64,000 nucleotides of DNA from Methanocella_A sp963792125 (GTDB taxonomy: Archaea; Halobacteriota; Methanocellia; Methanocellales; Methanocellaceae). The position numbers and the translations under genes are program-made. Below are positions 41,269 through 51,380 of the stretch, piece by piece (the stretch's first letter is position 1; each line of letters opens with the position of its first letter). Under the pieces are notes generated by a model. The model was not told the origin of the DNA. It saw nothing but the letters and a program-made list of their open reading frames with translations, and did no database searches. The stretch lies in assembly GCA_963792125.1 (NCBI GenBank), contig CAWBVA010000011.1, positions 1 to 64,000 on the forward strand, written 5' to 3'.

Positions 41269-42605
41269 TTAAAGGGTCAGCTCCTGTCCGTTTCTTAAGA
41301 TGTGCGCCGTCTCGCCGAAAAGGTATCCGGTGTCCTCGGCCATCTCAACGTATGCCGTGTGCATTTCCATCGTACCGTGGGCGGGTATGACATGCTCTGG
41401 CCTGACCATCCTCAAGAGCTCCCAGTGGTCTTCCCGACAGGCATGGCCGGAGACGTGAAGTTTGTCGTAGATCCTTGCGCCTTTCATCTTTAGTTTCGTT
41501 TCGCAGGAGTACCGGTTGGCCTGGTTGAGCACGTTCGGTATGACGTTAGCCGAAAAGATCACCTTGTCGCCGGCTTCAATCCTGTAGTCGAGCTCGCCAC
41601 TGGCGATGCGACCGAGGACGGCGCCCGGCTCTCCCTGGTGTCCGGTGACAATGGGCAGGTACTTATGCTTGCCTTCTTTCATGATCTGCCTGACGCCTGT
41701 TTCGATGGTGCGGCGATTGCCGAAGATCTTCAGGTTGTGCGGCTTTTCCACGTAGCCCATCCGTAGGGCGGTTCCGAAGTACCGCTCCATGCTTCTGCCT
41801 AACAGCGCAGGGGTACGATCCATCTTGTCCGCGGCCTCGAGGACGGATTTGAGCCGGGCGATATGTGACGCGAACGTCGTGACCAGCACGCCGCTTTCGC
41901 TCTCTTCCGTCCCCAGCAAAGCGTCAAATACCAGGTCTCTCGCTATCTGCTCCGACGGAGTCTTGCCCGAGACGCTTGCGTCCAGGCTCTAGTGACCATG
42001 GCTAACACTCCTTCCTTGCCTATCTGCTTGAGTCTCTGGAAGTCCGGTGCTTCGCCTATCGTCGGCGTACGGTCGAGCTTAAAGTCGCACGCGTACAGGA
42101 TGATGCCCAGCGGCGTGTGCAGCGCGACGAAGGCAGCGTCGATGATACTGTGCTGCGCCCGGATGAGCTCCACGGACAGATTCTTCGACAGGTCGTAGAT
42201 CTGGCCGTATTCCAGTGAATTGAGCTTGTTTGCGATGTCGAACTTTCTCTCGGACTCTATCTCCTGCCTGATTAATTCGACTGTGAACGGCGTCCCGATG
42301 ATCGGGCACTTGTACCGGTGCGCCAGCTTGGGGACGGCGCCGATGTGGTCAAGGTGGCCGTGCGAGCACACGATGCCGACCACTTTACCGCCAATATTGT
42401 TCAGGACCGTATCGTCGGGTATCGCGCCCATCCTGATAAGGTCCAGCGAATGCATCTTCTCGATCTCGGTATCCTCGTGGAGCTGGATACGGTCGAGCCG
42501 CACGCCCATGTCAAGGATGACGATCTCTTTCCCTACTCTTATCGCGGTCATGTTCCGGCCTACTTCCTCGTAGCCGCCGACCGCTATGATTCCTACATCT
42601 TTCAT
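41269..42605 (-). CDS. rnj: RNase J, frameshifted
   Basis: A beta-CASP metallo-beta-lactamase ribonuclease: GGYEEVGRNMTAI, VCSHGHLDHIGAVPKL (HxHxDH), HSIIDAAFVALHT, YACDFKLD; then in another frame GTEESESGVLVTTFASHIAR, TGHQGEPGAVLGRI, HVSGHACREDHWELL and the motif C HVIPAHGTMEM. One missing base near 41990-41993 (MVT then ESLDASVSGKTPSEQIARD) explains the break; repaired length is 445 residues, the archaeal norm. ATG 42605 has AGGTG upstream. A 5'-3' exoribonuclease of archaeal mRNA decay; all metal ligands are intact. Confidence 0.9.
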
Positions 42606-43402
42606 ATAATTACACCTGTTAATTTGACAAATGAGACGTTTACTAACTCTGAGCAATACTTTTTTCTTGAACCCTCTGGCTTTTGCGAGGTTAAAGCAAA
42701 ATGAGATATTCGATAAAAAAGTCGACTCTATTTTTATCAATTATGAGATTACTGAATCCATTCTCTGATTATCGTGATAGTCAGACTGATACAAATATGT
42801 TTGTACAAACGTTTGTCGAATACCCAGATTTTCCCAATGACACGGTATGGCATCGGAACCTGACGTAGTGCGAAAAACAGTGGCCAATTAAGCGGCTGGA
42901 TCGGCCATTGACCAACAATACCAGGGCTCGAAAATGCTGATGATGAGCCTGGAGAACCTGACTGGTAAACTGGATAACGCTATTCGTGCTCATGGGCGCG
43001 TCCAGGTTGGCTGCCACCGCTTACCGGCAGCTGCCTGAGGCGTTTCGTGCTTATAGCGTTGACATATGCCATCAGGGGGCCTCTGTGGGGATTGACTTAA
43101 AAACCATTTACCGGGAGTCGTGGCGAGGCCCCCTGCCATTGCCCTCGCCATGTGTTGAAAGCTCCCGCGGTCAAATATGGGTTTCGTGGATTGCCGGAGA
43201 GTTCAATTACCCTCTTTATATTCAGTTTAGACTCGTCCCCTCACCCTTTGGGCATCGAGATACGACATGAGATTTTGCGTATCATGTAAACAATTGGAAA
43301 TTAGCGGGTCTCGAGATTTTACCCTTTTATAAAATACAAGTATAACACGGTCACAGAAAGTCGACAAATTAAAAAAGAAAAGATGTGATAATCTTAAATC
43401 TT
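42606..43402. other. Long spacer with dispersed repeat copy B
   Basis: 797 bases without a supported gene. Copy B of the dispersed repeat is at 43128-43165. A stretch around 42890-43040 translates plausibly (SAIDQQYQGSKMLMMSLENL) but lacks a start and is open for only ~50 codons, so it may be a gene relic. Confidence 0.45.
43128..43165 (+). repeat. Dispersed ~40-bp repeat, copy B
   Basis: CCCTGCCATTGCCCTCGCCA then TGTGTTGAAAGCTCC. The most divergent copy. A downstream AAATATGGGT is shared with the flank of copy A. Confidence 0.55.
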
Positions 43403-43570
43403 TCATTTCCCGGCGGACTTTCCTTTTGCGATCAGCTCTTTTACTTTTTGGCCGCCCTTATGTCCGATTTTTTCGTAGAACTCATGGCCGTGCCGTTTTT
43501 TCGTCATGTTGCCGCCACGGCGGCCCGCTTCTTTGACGCTTAAATCGCCTTTAGATTCTTTTGTTACCAT
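43403..43570 (-). CDS. KGG-motif stress protein (paralogue 2)
   Basis: 55 residues from ATG 43570, same length as the protein at 13331-13498 and aligned throughout: VKEAGRRGGNMTKKRHGHEF, then EKIGHKGGQKVKELIAKGK. Basic, no hydrophobic core, typical KGG hydrophilin. Upstream codons in the same frame (to 43699) are hydrophobic and A/T-rich and look non-coding. It is flanked on both sides by copies of the dispersed repeat. Confidence 0.88.
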   Translation of the reverse strand: MVTKESKGDLSVKEAGRRGGNMTKKRHGHEFYEKIGHKGGQKVKELIAKGKSAGK

Positions 43571-44082
43571 AACATCCCTGATTATTGATTTATTGCTGAC
43601 CATAAGGACATTTGCCAAATAAATTATGAAAAACAAACAAATAAATTGTGTAGTAACCGGTTTTTCTAAAATTACCGACGTATTAACCAGAAAATCCATT
43701 TGAGAAGTATCCGAGCTCCATTACATGATATCATCGCTACTACAGAGGTGTTGTGTATCTTCATTGGCACGCTATAATAATCACACCGGGCAATAACATA
43801 TTGTGCGGCGTACCCAGTGCGTGCGAAAAAACGGGAAACCGGCAGTACAGAGAAGAAATGATGGCAGGGAGGATCTCCAAAAACCAATGTCAGGGCGTCA
43901 GGGTGAATCCCTCGCTGTTGACCCTCGCCAGGCGCCGAAAGCTCTGCCACGGTCGTTTGTGGAGTTCACAGAAATGCCGGGGGATCAGGATCATCATCGA
44001 ATTAAACTTCAGTTAAAATTAACGCTGTCCGGTGATCATTTTTAGGATAGTAAGGCAGGGCAATCAATAAGAGTTGATAATA
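43571..44082. other. Spacer with dispersed repeat copy C
   Basis: 512 bases, no supported gene. The repeat copy at 43907-43946 lies within open frames that show no family features. Confidence 0.45.
43907..43946 (+). repeat. Dispersed ~40-bp repeat, copy C
   Basis: CCCTCGCTGTTGACCCTCGC then CAGGCGCCGAAAGCTC. Matches copy A at about 33 of 38 positions with a one-base insertion. Confidence 0.7.
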
Positions 44083-44319
44083 ATGGAAAAGAATATCAAA
44101 TTAACCATACGCGATGAAGATATTATCGAGATGGAGCGCATAAAGTCACGGGATAACCTCACCGACGATGAACTGTTCAGCTATCTCTTGCGCCTTGACG
44201 CCCTGGCCGACATGGACAGCCTCACACCAACTGAGCGCATGCACCAGGTCGAGCGAGCGCGCCAGGCGCGTAGCGGCCTCATATACGCCGGGGGAAGAAA
44301 GGGCGAAAAGAAAAAATAA
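44083..44319 (+). CDS. Small hypothetical protein
   Basis: 78 residues from ATG 44083, strongly charged, helical in pattern (DIIEMERIKSRDNLTDDELF, TPTERMHQVERARQARS) and ending KGEKKK. Upstream TTG 44074 is possible. No family recognised. Composition differs from the A/T-rich flanks, which supports coding. Confidence 0.5.
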   Translation: MEKNIKLTIRDEDIIEMERIKSRDNLTDDELFSYLLRLDALADMDSLTPTERMHQVERARQARSGLIYAGGRKGEKKK

Positions 44320-44757
44320 TTTGATCAGGCCTGACAAAGGGCGTTCTCCTCGACGATTTCGGCATATTGCCCGCAGCTATGACCGGGATAGTGAAAAAAT
44401 CGGGCCACTGGATGGGCTTATATTAGGCCGTAATGATCTTCCCCCGGGGTGTATCTTTACATGTGGGATGAATCGCCAGCAACCCCCATACAGTGCTGGC
44501 CATCCTGATAAATTGCCCGGTAGAAATGAATATTTTTGTTTATTAATTTAAAAAAGTATCGGCTGCTATCCAGGCAGTAATACCTATAAACCTGATTATG
44601 AGAGCTATTTTTTAGACATGCTGTCAAGTAATTAGAAGATTTGCCATTATGGCCTTGGTTTTTAAAGAAATCCCGCAAGTAGTTATATATTAAATGCTAA
44701 GACTACAATTATAATAAAAAGATGACAGAAGCGTTATTTTAACGGTGATTGTGTGAG
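44320..44757. other. A/T-rich spacer
   Basis: 438 bases. No gene or repeat could be supported. Markedly richer in A and T than most of the window, as is the following protease gene. Confidence 0.4.
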
Positions 44758-45627
44758 ATGGAGTTGGAAAAGTCTGCCAGATACGACAAATCCCATGCTT
44801 TATTTCTGCTTTTTTTAATTTGTGGCATTAGTCTTCCCGCACTATCCGGTTTGCTAGTATTCCCTTTTTCATTAGTTCCCCCGGAATGGGACCTTATTTA
44901 TCGCACGGGAATCTCGATCGTATTCTTATCATCAGCCATCGTTACGTGGAAAAGCGAGCGATTCAAAAAGTACTGGAAGATCTTTTTCGCGTTTTTTATT
45001 GCCTCTTTTGCTATTAATATCCAGGTCCTGAGTGCTTATATCACTATACAGACAACGACGATCAACAGCATAGTTTTAAGCATGTTGTTCAGTACCGTGC
45101 TGGTTGTTATTTCTATTATTGTTCTATCCCTCATTTCTGGTGATAGCCTGCCCACGATCTTCATACAGAAGGGAGATCTCAAATTTGGCCTCATTAGCGG
45201 CCTTTTGGGCTTTTTTACTTTCGCAATACTGTCTATCCCTATTGCTTCGTTCATGTTCAACGGTCAAAACCTAAGCATGGACAGGGTAGTACTCTGGTTG
45301 CCCTGGATACTTGTCATCGTCATAGCCAATGGAATAAGGGAAGAGTTGTTGTACAGGGGACTTTTCCTGAAGAAATATATGTCCGTATTTGGACCTAACG
45401 TCTCTAATCTCTTGCAGGCGTTGATCTTTTCGTTGAGCCACACGGTTGCAGGGAGAGGCATAGTCCCATACACATCATTTACAATCGCTTTTGTATTAAT
45501 TACCTTTTTACTTGGACTTGTCCTGGGATATATAATGCGGAGAACAGATAGCATGTTGGGGCCTATTTTGTTTCATGCAGGGTCTGACATACCTGTTTTC
45601 CTGGGAATTATATCAAATATGGGATAG
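44758..45627 (+). CDS. CPBP-family intramembrane metalloprotease (CAAX type)
   Basis: 289 residues from ATG 44758 (GGTGAT 8 bases upstream). Seven or eight membrane helices. The catalytic motifs are IREELLYRGLF (EExxxR), FSLSHTVAG (His) and GPILFHAGSDIP (His/Asp). These proteases cut proteins within the membrane. Base composition is more A/T-rich than neighbouring genes, a possible sign of transfer. Confidence 0.87.
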   Translation: MELEKSARYDKSHALFLLFLICGISLPALSGLLVFPFSLVPPEWDLIYRTGISIVFLSSAIVTWKSERFKKYWKIFFAFFIASFAINIQVLSAYITIQTTTINSIVLSMLFSTVLVVISIIVLSLISGDSLPTIFIQKGDLKFGLISGLLGFFTFAILSIPIASFMFNGQNLSMDRVVLWLPWILVIVIANGIREELLYRGLFLKKYMSVFGPNVSNLLQALIFSLSHTVAGRGIVPYTSFTIAFVLITFLLGLVLGYIMRRTDSMLGPILFHAGSDIPVFLGIISNMG

Positions 45628-45677
45628 ATCAGTGCTACAGAAAAAGACGGTGGATTTTGCATTATACACTAAACATA

Positions 45678-47750
45678 TCATTTCTCGGCCATCGGCAGCA
45701 TGACCACGAACCTGGCGCCTTTCGTGTGGTCGCCTGCAATCCGGTCCCCGACCCACACCCTGCCGCCGTAGCTTTCCACGAGCGACTTGACGAGGTACAG
45801 GCCTAAACCCATGCCTTTCGCCTTATCGGTGCCCTTCAGTAGCCGGTTGAATATCCTGCCCTTGAAGTCGTCGGGAATGCCGGGCCCGTCGTCCTCGACC
45901 ATGACACGGCAATACTGGCGGCCATCGCCCTCCACGATGTCCAGGTCTATAGCAATGTCCGCGTGGTCTCCTGTATGTTTGATCGCGTTGCTCACCAGGT
46001 TGGCGAAAACGTCGTGTAGCAGTTCGTTCGCATGGACAAGGCAATTCTCACGACCGTTCAGGTTCAGCGTGACCATCTTGTCGGGCACCTCGCCGAACTC
46101 CCGCTGCACGTCCGCGAGCACCTTGCCCACGTCTACCACCTCGATCCGGAGCATCCCGTCCCGGAGCTTCTGCAGCTTTCTCACATTCTTGATGAGCCGG
46201 GCGCTCCGCTGCAACACCTCGACCGGCCTGTCAATGAACTCCGTCTGGCCGACGTCCGGCTGCATGTCCCTGGCCAGCTCGAGGTATCCGAGGGCTATCT
46301 GGTGCATGTTGTTGATGTCGTGGCCCATCAGGTCGACGTAGAGCTTAGCCTGTGCCTTGGCCTCTTCCAGCTTGATTTCGGCCTGCTTACGCTCGCTGAT
46401 GTCAAGGTGAAGCCATAGCCTGCCATATCGCCGTCCTTCGACATACAGGGGGACAAAATCTCGCAGGCACGTCCGCCCGTTCCGCAGGGCAACTTCCTCA
46501 CCTCTTACAGGTTGCCCTCGACTGACTATCTCCCTGATGCGGGCGATTTCCCTGTCGGGATGCTGATAAACGCCCTTGATTTTTTCGATCATTTCGGATG
46601 AAGTGAGACCCGCCAGGTCTCCCGGTAATTCCTCCAGATCGAAATAGTCGCAGAATGCCTGATTGGCAAACTCGACCCGGTCCTCTTCCGTTACCAGCAA
46701 AATGCTGGGATACATGCCTGAAAGAATTGAGTAGAAGCGTTGCAGGGTGGTATGCAGTGATTCCTCGACCCGTTTGCGGTTTGTGATGTCTTCCACCATG
46801 GCTATATGGAACTTGTAGGATTCCTCTTCATCCCATAGCGGCACAACGGTAAGGTCCACCGGGACAATCGAGCCATTGGCGTGACAGTACCGTTTCTCCA
46901 TGTTGAAGGATTTGATCTCACCCGCCAGCAGCCTGGCCATATTTCCGAGGTCTTCCTGCAGGTCGTCGGGGTGTGTTATACTCTGGAAATCCGTAGCCAG
47001 CATCTCATCCATCGTGTGCCCGACGATATCGCAATATTTCTGGTTGATCTGCAGGAATCGGCCTGTGGTGGAATCTATCCGGGCGATGCCCAGCGGGGCC
47101 TGCTCATAGATACCCCGGAAACGCCTCTCGCTTTCCCGCAGCGCTTTTCTCGCTTTCTTCTGCCCCTGGTCCTCGATGATCTTCCACGTGCCATTACGCT
47201 TACTCAGGGCGAACTGGTGGGTGCTCACCACTTCCAGGATATCGTTGGCATCGCACTTATCCAGGGAATACGCGCACAGGGCGAGCATGTTATGCTGGCC
47301 GATGACATCGTTGATCGACTGCTCATAATCAATGAAACCCTTCCAGTCGCTCTTCTCCAGCCAGGATTCGTTCCCCGTTGCCCTCAAGCCACTGAATCCC
47401 CGTTCCCGGACTTTCCCAAGCTTATCTATCAACCCGTTGAGTACCCGCGTCCCGTCGAACTTGCCGTCGATCTTATACAAGTCCGTATGCGAAATGATCT
47501 CGATCTGCCCTCTTTCTATATACGCATTAAAATCGGGCATAGCACCAGCCATAAGCGTACTGGCTTCTTCGGCATTCAAGGGCTCTGCCGTCACCCACAG
47601 GCAAAACTCATTATTTTTCAGGCCAGCCACAAAATATGGCACCAGGACATCGATCAAGTCCCGTTTCGTCTTGTAGAAGAGGCCGAAATGCGTGCCCCAG
47701 GGTACAAGGCCTATCACATCAATGCCCGACCTTATTGTCCCCGGCTTCAT
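45678..47750 (-). CDS. MEDS-PAS-PAS sensor histidine kinase
   Basis: 690 residues. Residues ~15-180 form a MEDS domain (HFGLFYKTKRDLIDVLVPYF, LKNNEFCLWVTAEPLNAEEA), a sensory fold first seen in methanogens and methylotrophs. Two PAS domains follow (GIYEQAPLGIARIDSTTGRF, GMYPSILLVTEEDRVEFANQ), then the His box LMGHDINNMHQIALGYLELA and a HATPase domain (NLVSNAIKHTGD, VEDDGPGIPDD, GMGLGLYLVKSLVESY). Soluble sensor. The His box is nearly identical to that of the next kinase, so the two are recent duplicates. Confidence 0.9.
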   Translation of the reverse strand: MKPGTIRSGIDVIGLVPWGTHFGLFYKTKRDLIDVLVPYFVAGLKNNEFCLWVTAEPLNAEEASTLMAGAMPDFNAYIERGQIEIISHTDLYKIDGKFDGTRVLNGLIDKLGKVRERGFSGLRATGNESWLEKSDWKGFIDYEQSINDVIGQHNMLALCAYSLDKCDANDILEVVSTHQFALSKRNGTWKIIEDQGQKKARKALRESERRFRGIYEQAPLGIARIDSTTGRFLQINQKYCDIVGHTMDEMLATDFQSITHPDDLQEDLGNMARLLAGEIKSFNMEKRYCHANGSIVPVDLTVVPLWDEEESYKFHIAMVEDITNRKRVEESLHTTLQRFYSILSGMYPSILLVTEEDRVEFANQAFCDYFDLEELPGDLAGLTSSEMIEKIKGVYQHPDREIARIREIVSRGQPVRGEEVALRNGRTCLRDFVPLYVEGRRYGRLWLHLDISERKQAEIKLEEAKAQAKLYVDLMGHDINNMHQIALGYLELARDMQPDVGQTEFIDRPVEVLQRSARLIKNVRKLQKLRDGMLRIEVVDVGKVLADVQREFGEVPDKMVTLNLNGRENCLVHANELLHDVFANLVSNAIKHTGDHADIAIDLDIVEGDGRQYCRVMVEDDGPGIPDDFKGRIFNRLLKGTDKAKGMGLGLYLVKSLVESYGGRVWVGDRIAGDHTKGARFVVMLPMAEK

Positions 47751-47886
47751 GGTCGCACACCTTGCACACCGAATAACAAATACCGTTATATTGCCACTTA
47801 TATTGCATATAAATATTGTACTGAAATAAAACCTTTACGTGATATTATAAATATTTTATAATTAAAGAAACCGATAGATGAAAATA

Positions 47887-50186
47887 TTATTTTTTATCTG
47901 CAGCGGGTAGCAGGACCACGAACCTGGCGCCCTTCGTATGGTCGCCCGGCACCCGGTCCTCGACCCAGACGCGACCGTTATAGCTCTCAACCAGCGATTT
48001 GACCAGATACAGGCCCAGGCCCATCCCCTTCGCTTTTTCGCTGCCCTTCAACATCCGGTTGAATACCTTGCCCTTGAAATCGTCCGGGATGCCGGGCCCG
48101 TCGTCCTCGATCATGACCCGGCAATGTCTGCGGCCATCCTCTTCAACCACGTTCAGGTCGATGACAATGCTTGCCCTGTCTCCAGTGTGCTTGACAGCGT
48201 TGCCCACCAGGTTGGAGAAAACATCGTACAGCAGCTCGTTGGCTCGTATATAGCAATGCTTGCACCCGTTCAGGTTCAGCGTTACTGTCTTGTCGGGCAC
48301 CGCTCCGAACTCCCGCTGCACGTCCGCGAGTATCGTGGAGACATCGACTTCCCTGGTCAGGAAAACGCCTTCCTGGAGCTTCTGCAGCTTCCTCACGTTC
48401 TTGATTAGCCGGGCGCTCCGCTGTAACACCTCGACCGGCTTATCCAGGTACTCGTTCCGTCCCCCGGAGGCCGGCATCTCCTGTGCCAGTTCCAGGTAGC
48501 CCAGGGCGATCTGGTGCATGTTGTTGATGTCATGGCTCATCAGGTCCAGGTACAGTTCCGCCTGGGCTTTGCGGCTTTCAGCTCCTCCTCGGCCCGCTTG
48601 CGCCTGGTGATCTCCAGTGCAGTGAAGGTCACTCCGGCCGATAGATCACCCGGAGCGACAGGTGACGAGCTCAACAGGATATCGATGAGCGTGCCGTCTT
48701 TACGACGCCAGCGTGTCTCGACCTCACCCATGCCACGCTCCGCGATCATGCCATACTTGACTTTGCCGACGTGCTCGTATTCCTCGTCAGAGGGATAAAA
48801 AAGACGTGCGTTCTTACCCAGCAGTTCCTCTCGCGAGTAACCCGTCATCTGACACAGCTTATTATTTACCGCAACGATGATACGGTCCACAACGACACCG
48901 ATGCCAGAGGGGGCGCTGCGGAAGATACTATTAAGCATGGCCTCGCTCTCCCGCAACGCGTCCTCGGCCTGCTTGCGCTCGGTGATGTCCTGGACCATCC
49001 CCACGGATCGGGTGATCCGGCCGGACCCATCCCGGAAGTGCTCGCATTTTTCGTGGACAAAGCGTACTTCGCCGGTGGATTTTCTCACGATCCGGTGTTC
49101 GATCTCATAGGTATCCCGTCCCTCCCGGATCGAGCTGGTATAAGCAGTATCGACCGTTTCACGATCGTCCGGGTGGACTACCGCGAGGAACGCCTCATAG
49201 GTAGCACTAAACTCATGGGGCCGCAGACCGAAGATCCGGTACACCTCGTCAGACCAGGATAGCGTATTGTTCAGGAGATCCAGTTCCCAGCTGCCGAGAT
49301 GGGCGATCTCCTGAGACTTCTCTAAGTTAGCCCGGAGCCGGTTCAATGCTTCCTCGGCCTGCTTGCGCTCGGTGGTGTCCTCATATGTGCCAAGGATTCC
49401 CGTAACAATACCTTTAGCATCGTGCAGAGGGACTTTATTGGTCTCCACCCAGGCATTTCTTCCGCCGGATTCCCGCTGTCGTTCGGTGATATGGTACTCC
49501 GGCTTATCATTCTCCATTATTCTCCGGTCGCTTTCACGGAACAAATCCGCCTGTTCTCTTGACCAGGGCAGGTCATAATCTGTTTTACCCCGGATGTTTT
49601 CCGGCGTTCCCAGGCCTGTCGCCACCGCAAAAACCCTGTTACATCCGATGTACACCGAATTCCGGTCTTTCCAGAACACGGCCTGCGGAATATTATCTAT
49701 CACCAGCCGTAGCATTTGTTGCGAGTCGGTCAAGGCTTCCTCCGCCTGTTTGCCGTCGGTGATGTCCACGGCTGTTACCAGCACTGCCGGCCGCCCGTTA
49801 TACTCGATGTACGAGGAAAATGCCTCGACCCAGCGCTCCTCGCCGTCTTTCCTGACGAGCTTTACCTTGATCCTTGATTCAGCCTGTCCGCCACTCAACT
49901 TGCTGAACCCGTACTCTCTCACTAAATCTCGATAGTCCGGGTGCATGACATCCCAGAATCTCATGCCGACCAGCTCGTCTTTCGCGTAACCTGCGATATT
50001 CACGGCTGCGGGATTAACATAAATGATGCGCTCGCCCTGAAAAACGATAATGCCGTTCAGAGATGTGTCCGCAAGAGTCCGGAAATCCAGGTCGCCATCG
50101 CTCGCTGTAAATCCGGTCTTACCAGCCTGTTTACGCTTGATAATGTCCTTCTCAGCCCCCGGGATGACCGTCATACGACCACGCAA
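47887..50186 (-). CDS. Four-PAS sensor histidine kinase, frameshifted
   Basis: N-terminal part (to 48540) has four PAS domains: DTSLNGIIVFQGERIIYVNP, IDNIPQAVFWKDRNSVYIG, a PAS_3-like GSWELDLLNNTLSWSDEVYR, and IFRSAPSGIGVVVDRIIVAV. The next frame gives MSHDINNMHQIALGYLELAQ and a complete HATPase. One missing G near 48570 (AAG GCC read as AAGCC) joins ELKAAK to AQAELYLDLMSHD. Repaired length is 766 residues. Divergent upstream region is A/T-rich with TATA-like tracts around 50260-50280. Confidence 0.87.
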
Positions 50187-50574
50187 GACCTCGATAATTA
50201 GAATGTTATCGCTAATGGCATATCGTTAATAGCATAACAAATCTGGTTTCGATGTTATATTATATATATATTTTATATAAAATATAACCCGGACATATCC
50301 CAATTATGACATTCTGACCATAGTCGGGGACATATGGTTGATGAAGCTGGCATAATCCGTCCTCACCCGACGAGGTTAAAGGCTATGGCTGCATCTTTTT
50401 CGCTGACTACGATGGATACAGGGATATCGGACAGGCTTCTCTCCTCGAGGTATCCATGGGCGCCCTCATCAATTTAAAAAAAGCATAATGTGGAAATTCC
50501 AGTCGCTTGTCGCTTTACTGATTATCAGGTAAGGGTTATATAGGTCACTTACATTGTTATTCCCCGGCAAACTT
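50187..50574. other. Spacer containing a regulator remnant
   Basis: 388 bases between the kinase and signal peptidase. Holds the FilR1-like remnant and a TATA-like TTATATAGG at about 50536-50543 that suits the signal-peptidase gene. Confidence 0.5.
50335..50455 (-). pseudogene. Remnant of a FilR1-like regulator
   Basis: Minus-strand translation gives LEERSLSDIPVSIVVSEKDA then AIAFNLVG, stop, and in the next frame VRTDYASFINHM. It aligns with EWRSLPDIPVSIVLNEKEA and VAFRLIGGRADYAAFIGKD of the regulator at 53316-54062. Only ~40 codons remain. Confidence 0.75.
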
Positions 50575-51129
50575 ATGAGTATCAGCCCGTTAAACGAGAT
50601 TAAAAAGCTCATCATTGCTCATCCGGGGGCTTACCAGCTCGTAAAAGACATTGTATTTTCACTGCTCGTCGTCATGATCGTTGCCGGGGGCCTCTACCTG
50701 TACTCAGGCGTATGGACGCCCATCGTATCGGTCGAAGGCACTAGCATGTTAGATCATATGCACGACGGCGATCTGGTGCTCATACAGGGGCTGGACCGCA
50801 CGTCGGTCCAGACCTATAAGGTTTCTGCCGACACCGGCTATCAGACTTACGGGGAATACGGCGACGTAATCGTGTATTACCCGTTCGGCGACACCTCACT
50901 GAACATGGTCATCCATCGCGCCATGTACTGGGTCAACGAGTCGGAGCCCATGTGGCCAGACGGCCCGGATGCACCATGGTCGGGATACATAACCCTTGGC
51001 GATAACAACGACGGCAACCTGGACCAGGCTACCGACATATGCCTGGCCGAGCCGGTGAAGCCCGAGTGGGTCCATGGCGTGGCGAAGTACAGCGTCCCGT
51101 ACCTTGGCTACCTGCGCTCACTGATTTAG
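50575..51129 (+). CDS. Archaeal signal peptidase I
   Basis: 184 residues from ATG 50575. One membrane helix (~25-48), then the catalytic Ser in SVEGTSMLDHMHDGDLVLI, the His box MVIHRAMYW (archaea use His where bacteria use Lys), and TLGDNNDGNLDQ with the conserved Asp. Cleaves signal peptides at the membrane. Lone gene, convergent with the operon that follows. Confidence 0.93.
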   Translation: MSISPLNEIKKLIIAHPGAYQLVKDIVFSLLVVMIVAGGLYLYSGVWTPIVSVEGTSMLDHMHDGDLVLIQGLDRTSVQTYKVSADTGYQTYGEYGDVIVYYPFGDTSLNMVIHRAMYWVNESEPMWPDGPDAPWSGYITLGDNNDGNLDQATDICLAEPVKPEWVHGVAKYSVPYLGYLRSLI

Positions 51130-51191
51130 CCCTGCAGGCAATAATCAATAAAAATAACCGTTTTTATGAGTTTTAAAATGGGGCTATGCTA

Positions 51192-51380
51192 CTACCTGCT
51201 GACAAGCAGGTAGATTGTCGCGCCCGTGACGACTACCGTTAGCAGCGACAGTATCTTGTGGGCGTTCACGATCATGTCACTGTACGGCCTTCCGGAATAG
51301 GCAAGCCAGGCGCCGGAAGCGAACGTTACGATAAAAAGCAGTCCGACGAAACCGATGGCCAGCAGTTCAATCGTCCTCAT
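51192..51380 (-). CDS. Two-helix membrane protein of the TetR-EFR1 operon
   Basis: 62 residues, two membrane helices (GFVGLLFIVTFASGAWLAYS and LLTVVVTGATIYLLVS) with a short PYSDMIVNAHK loop. Its ATG overlaps the stop of the EFR1 gene, so translation is likely coupled. May anchor or feed electrons to the flavodoxin-ferredoxin protein; inferred from position. Confidence 0.7.
   Translation of the reverse strand: MRTIELLAIGFVGLLFIVTFASGAWLAYSGRPYSDMIVNAHKILSLLTVVVTGATIYLLVSR

Noticed and set aside
42890..43040. Short open stretch considered as a transposase fragment
   Set aside because: No catalytic DDE motif or terminal repeats could be seen. Left as a possible gene relic.
44168..44551. 127-residue frame overlapping the small protein at 44083
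   Set aside because: The first half is a shadow of the smaller gene. The second half has no family features.
39837..50186. Kinase cluster considered as a phage-defence island
   Set aside because: Domains are those of ordinary sensory kinases. No nuclease, helicase or toxin pairs are linked.
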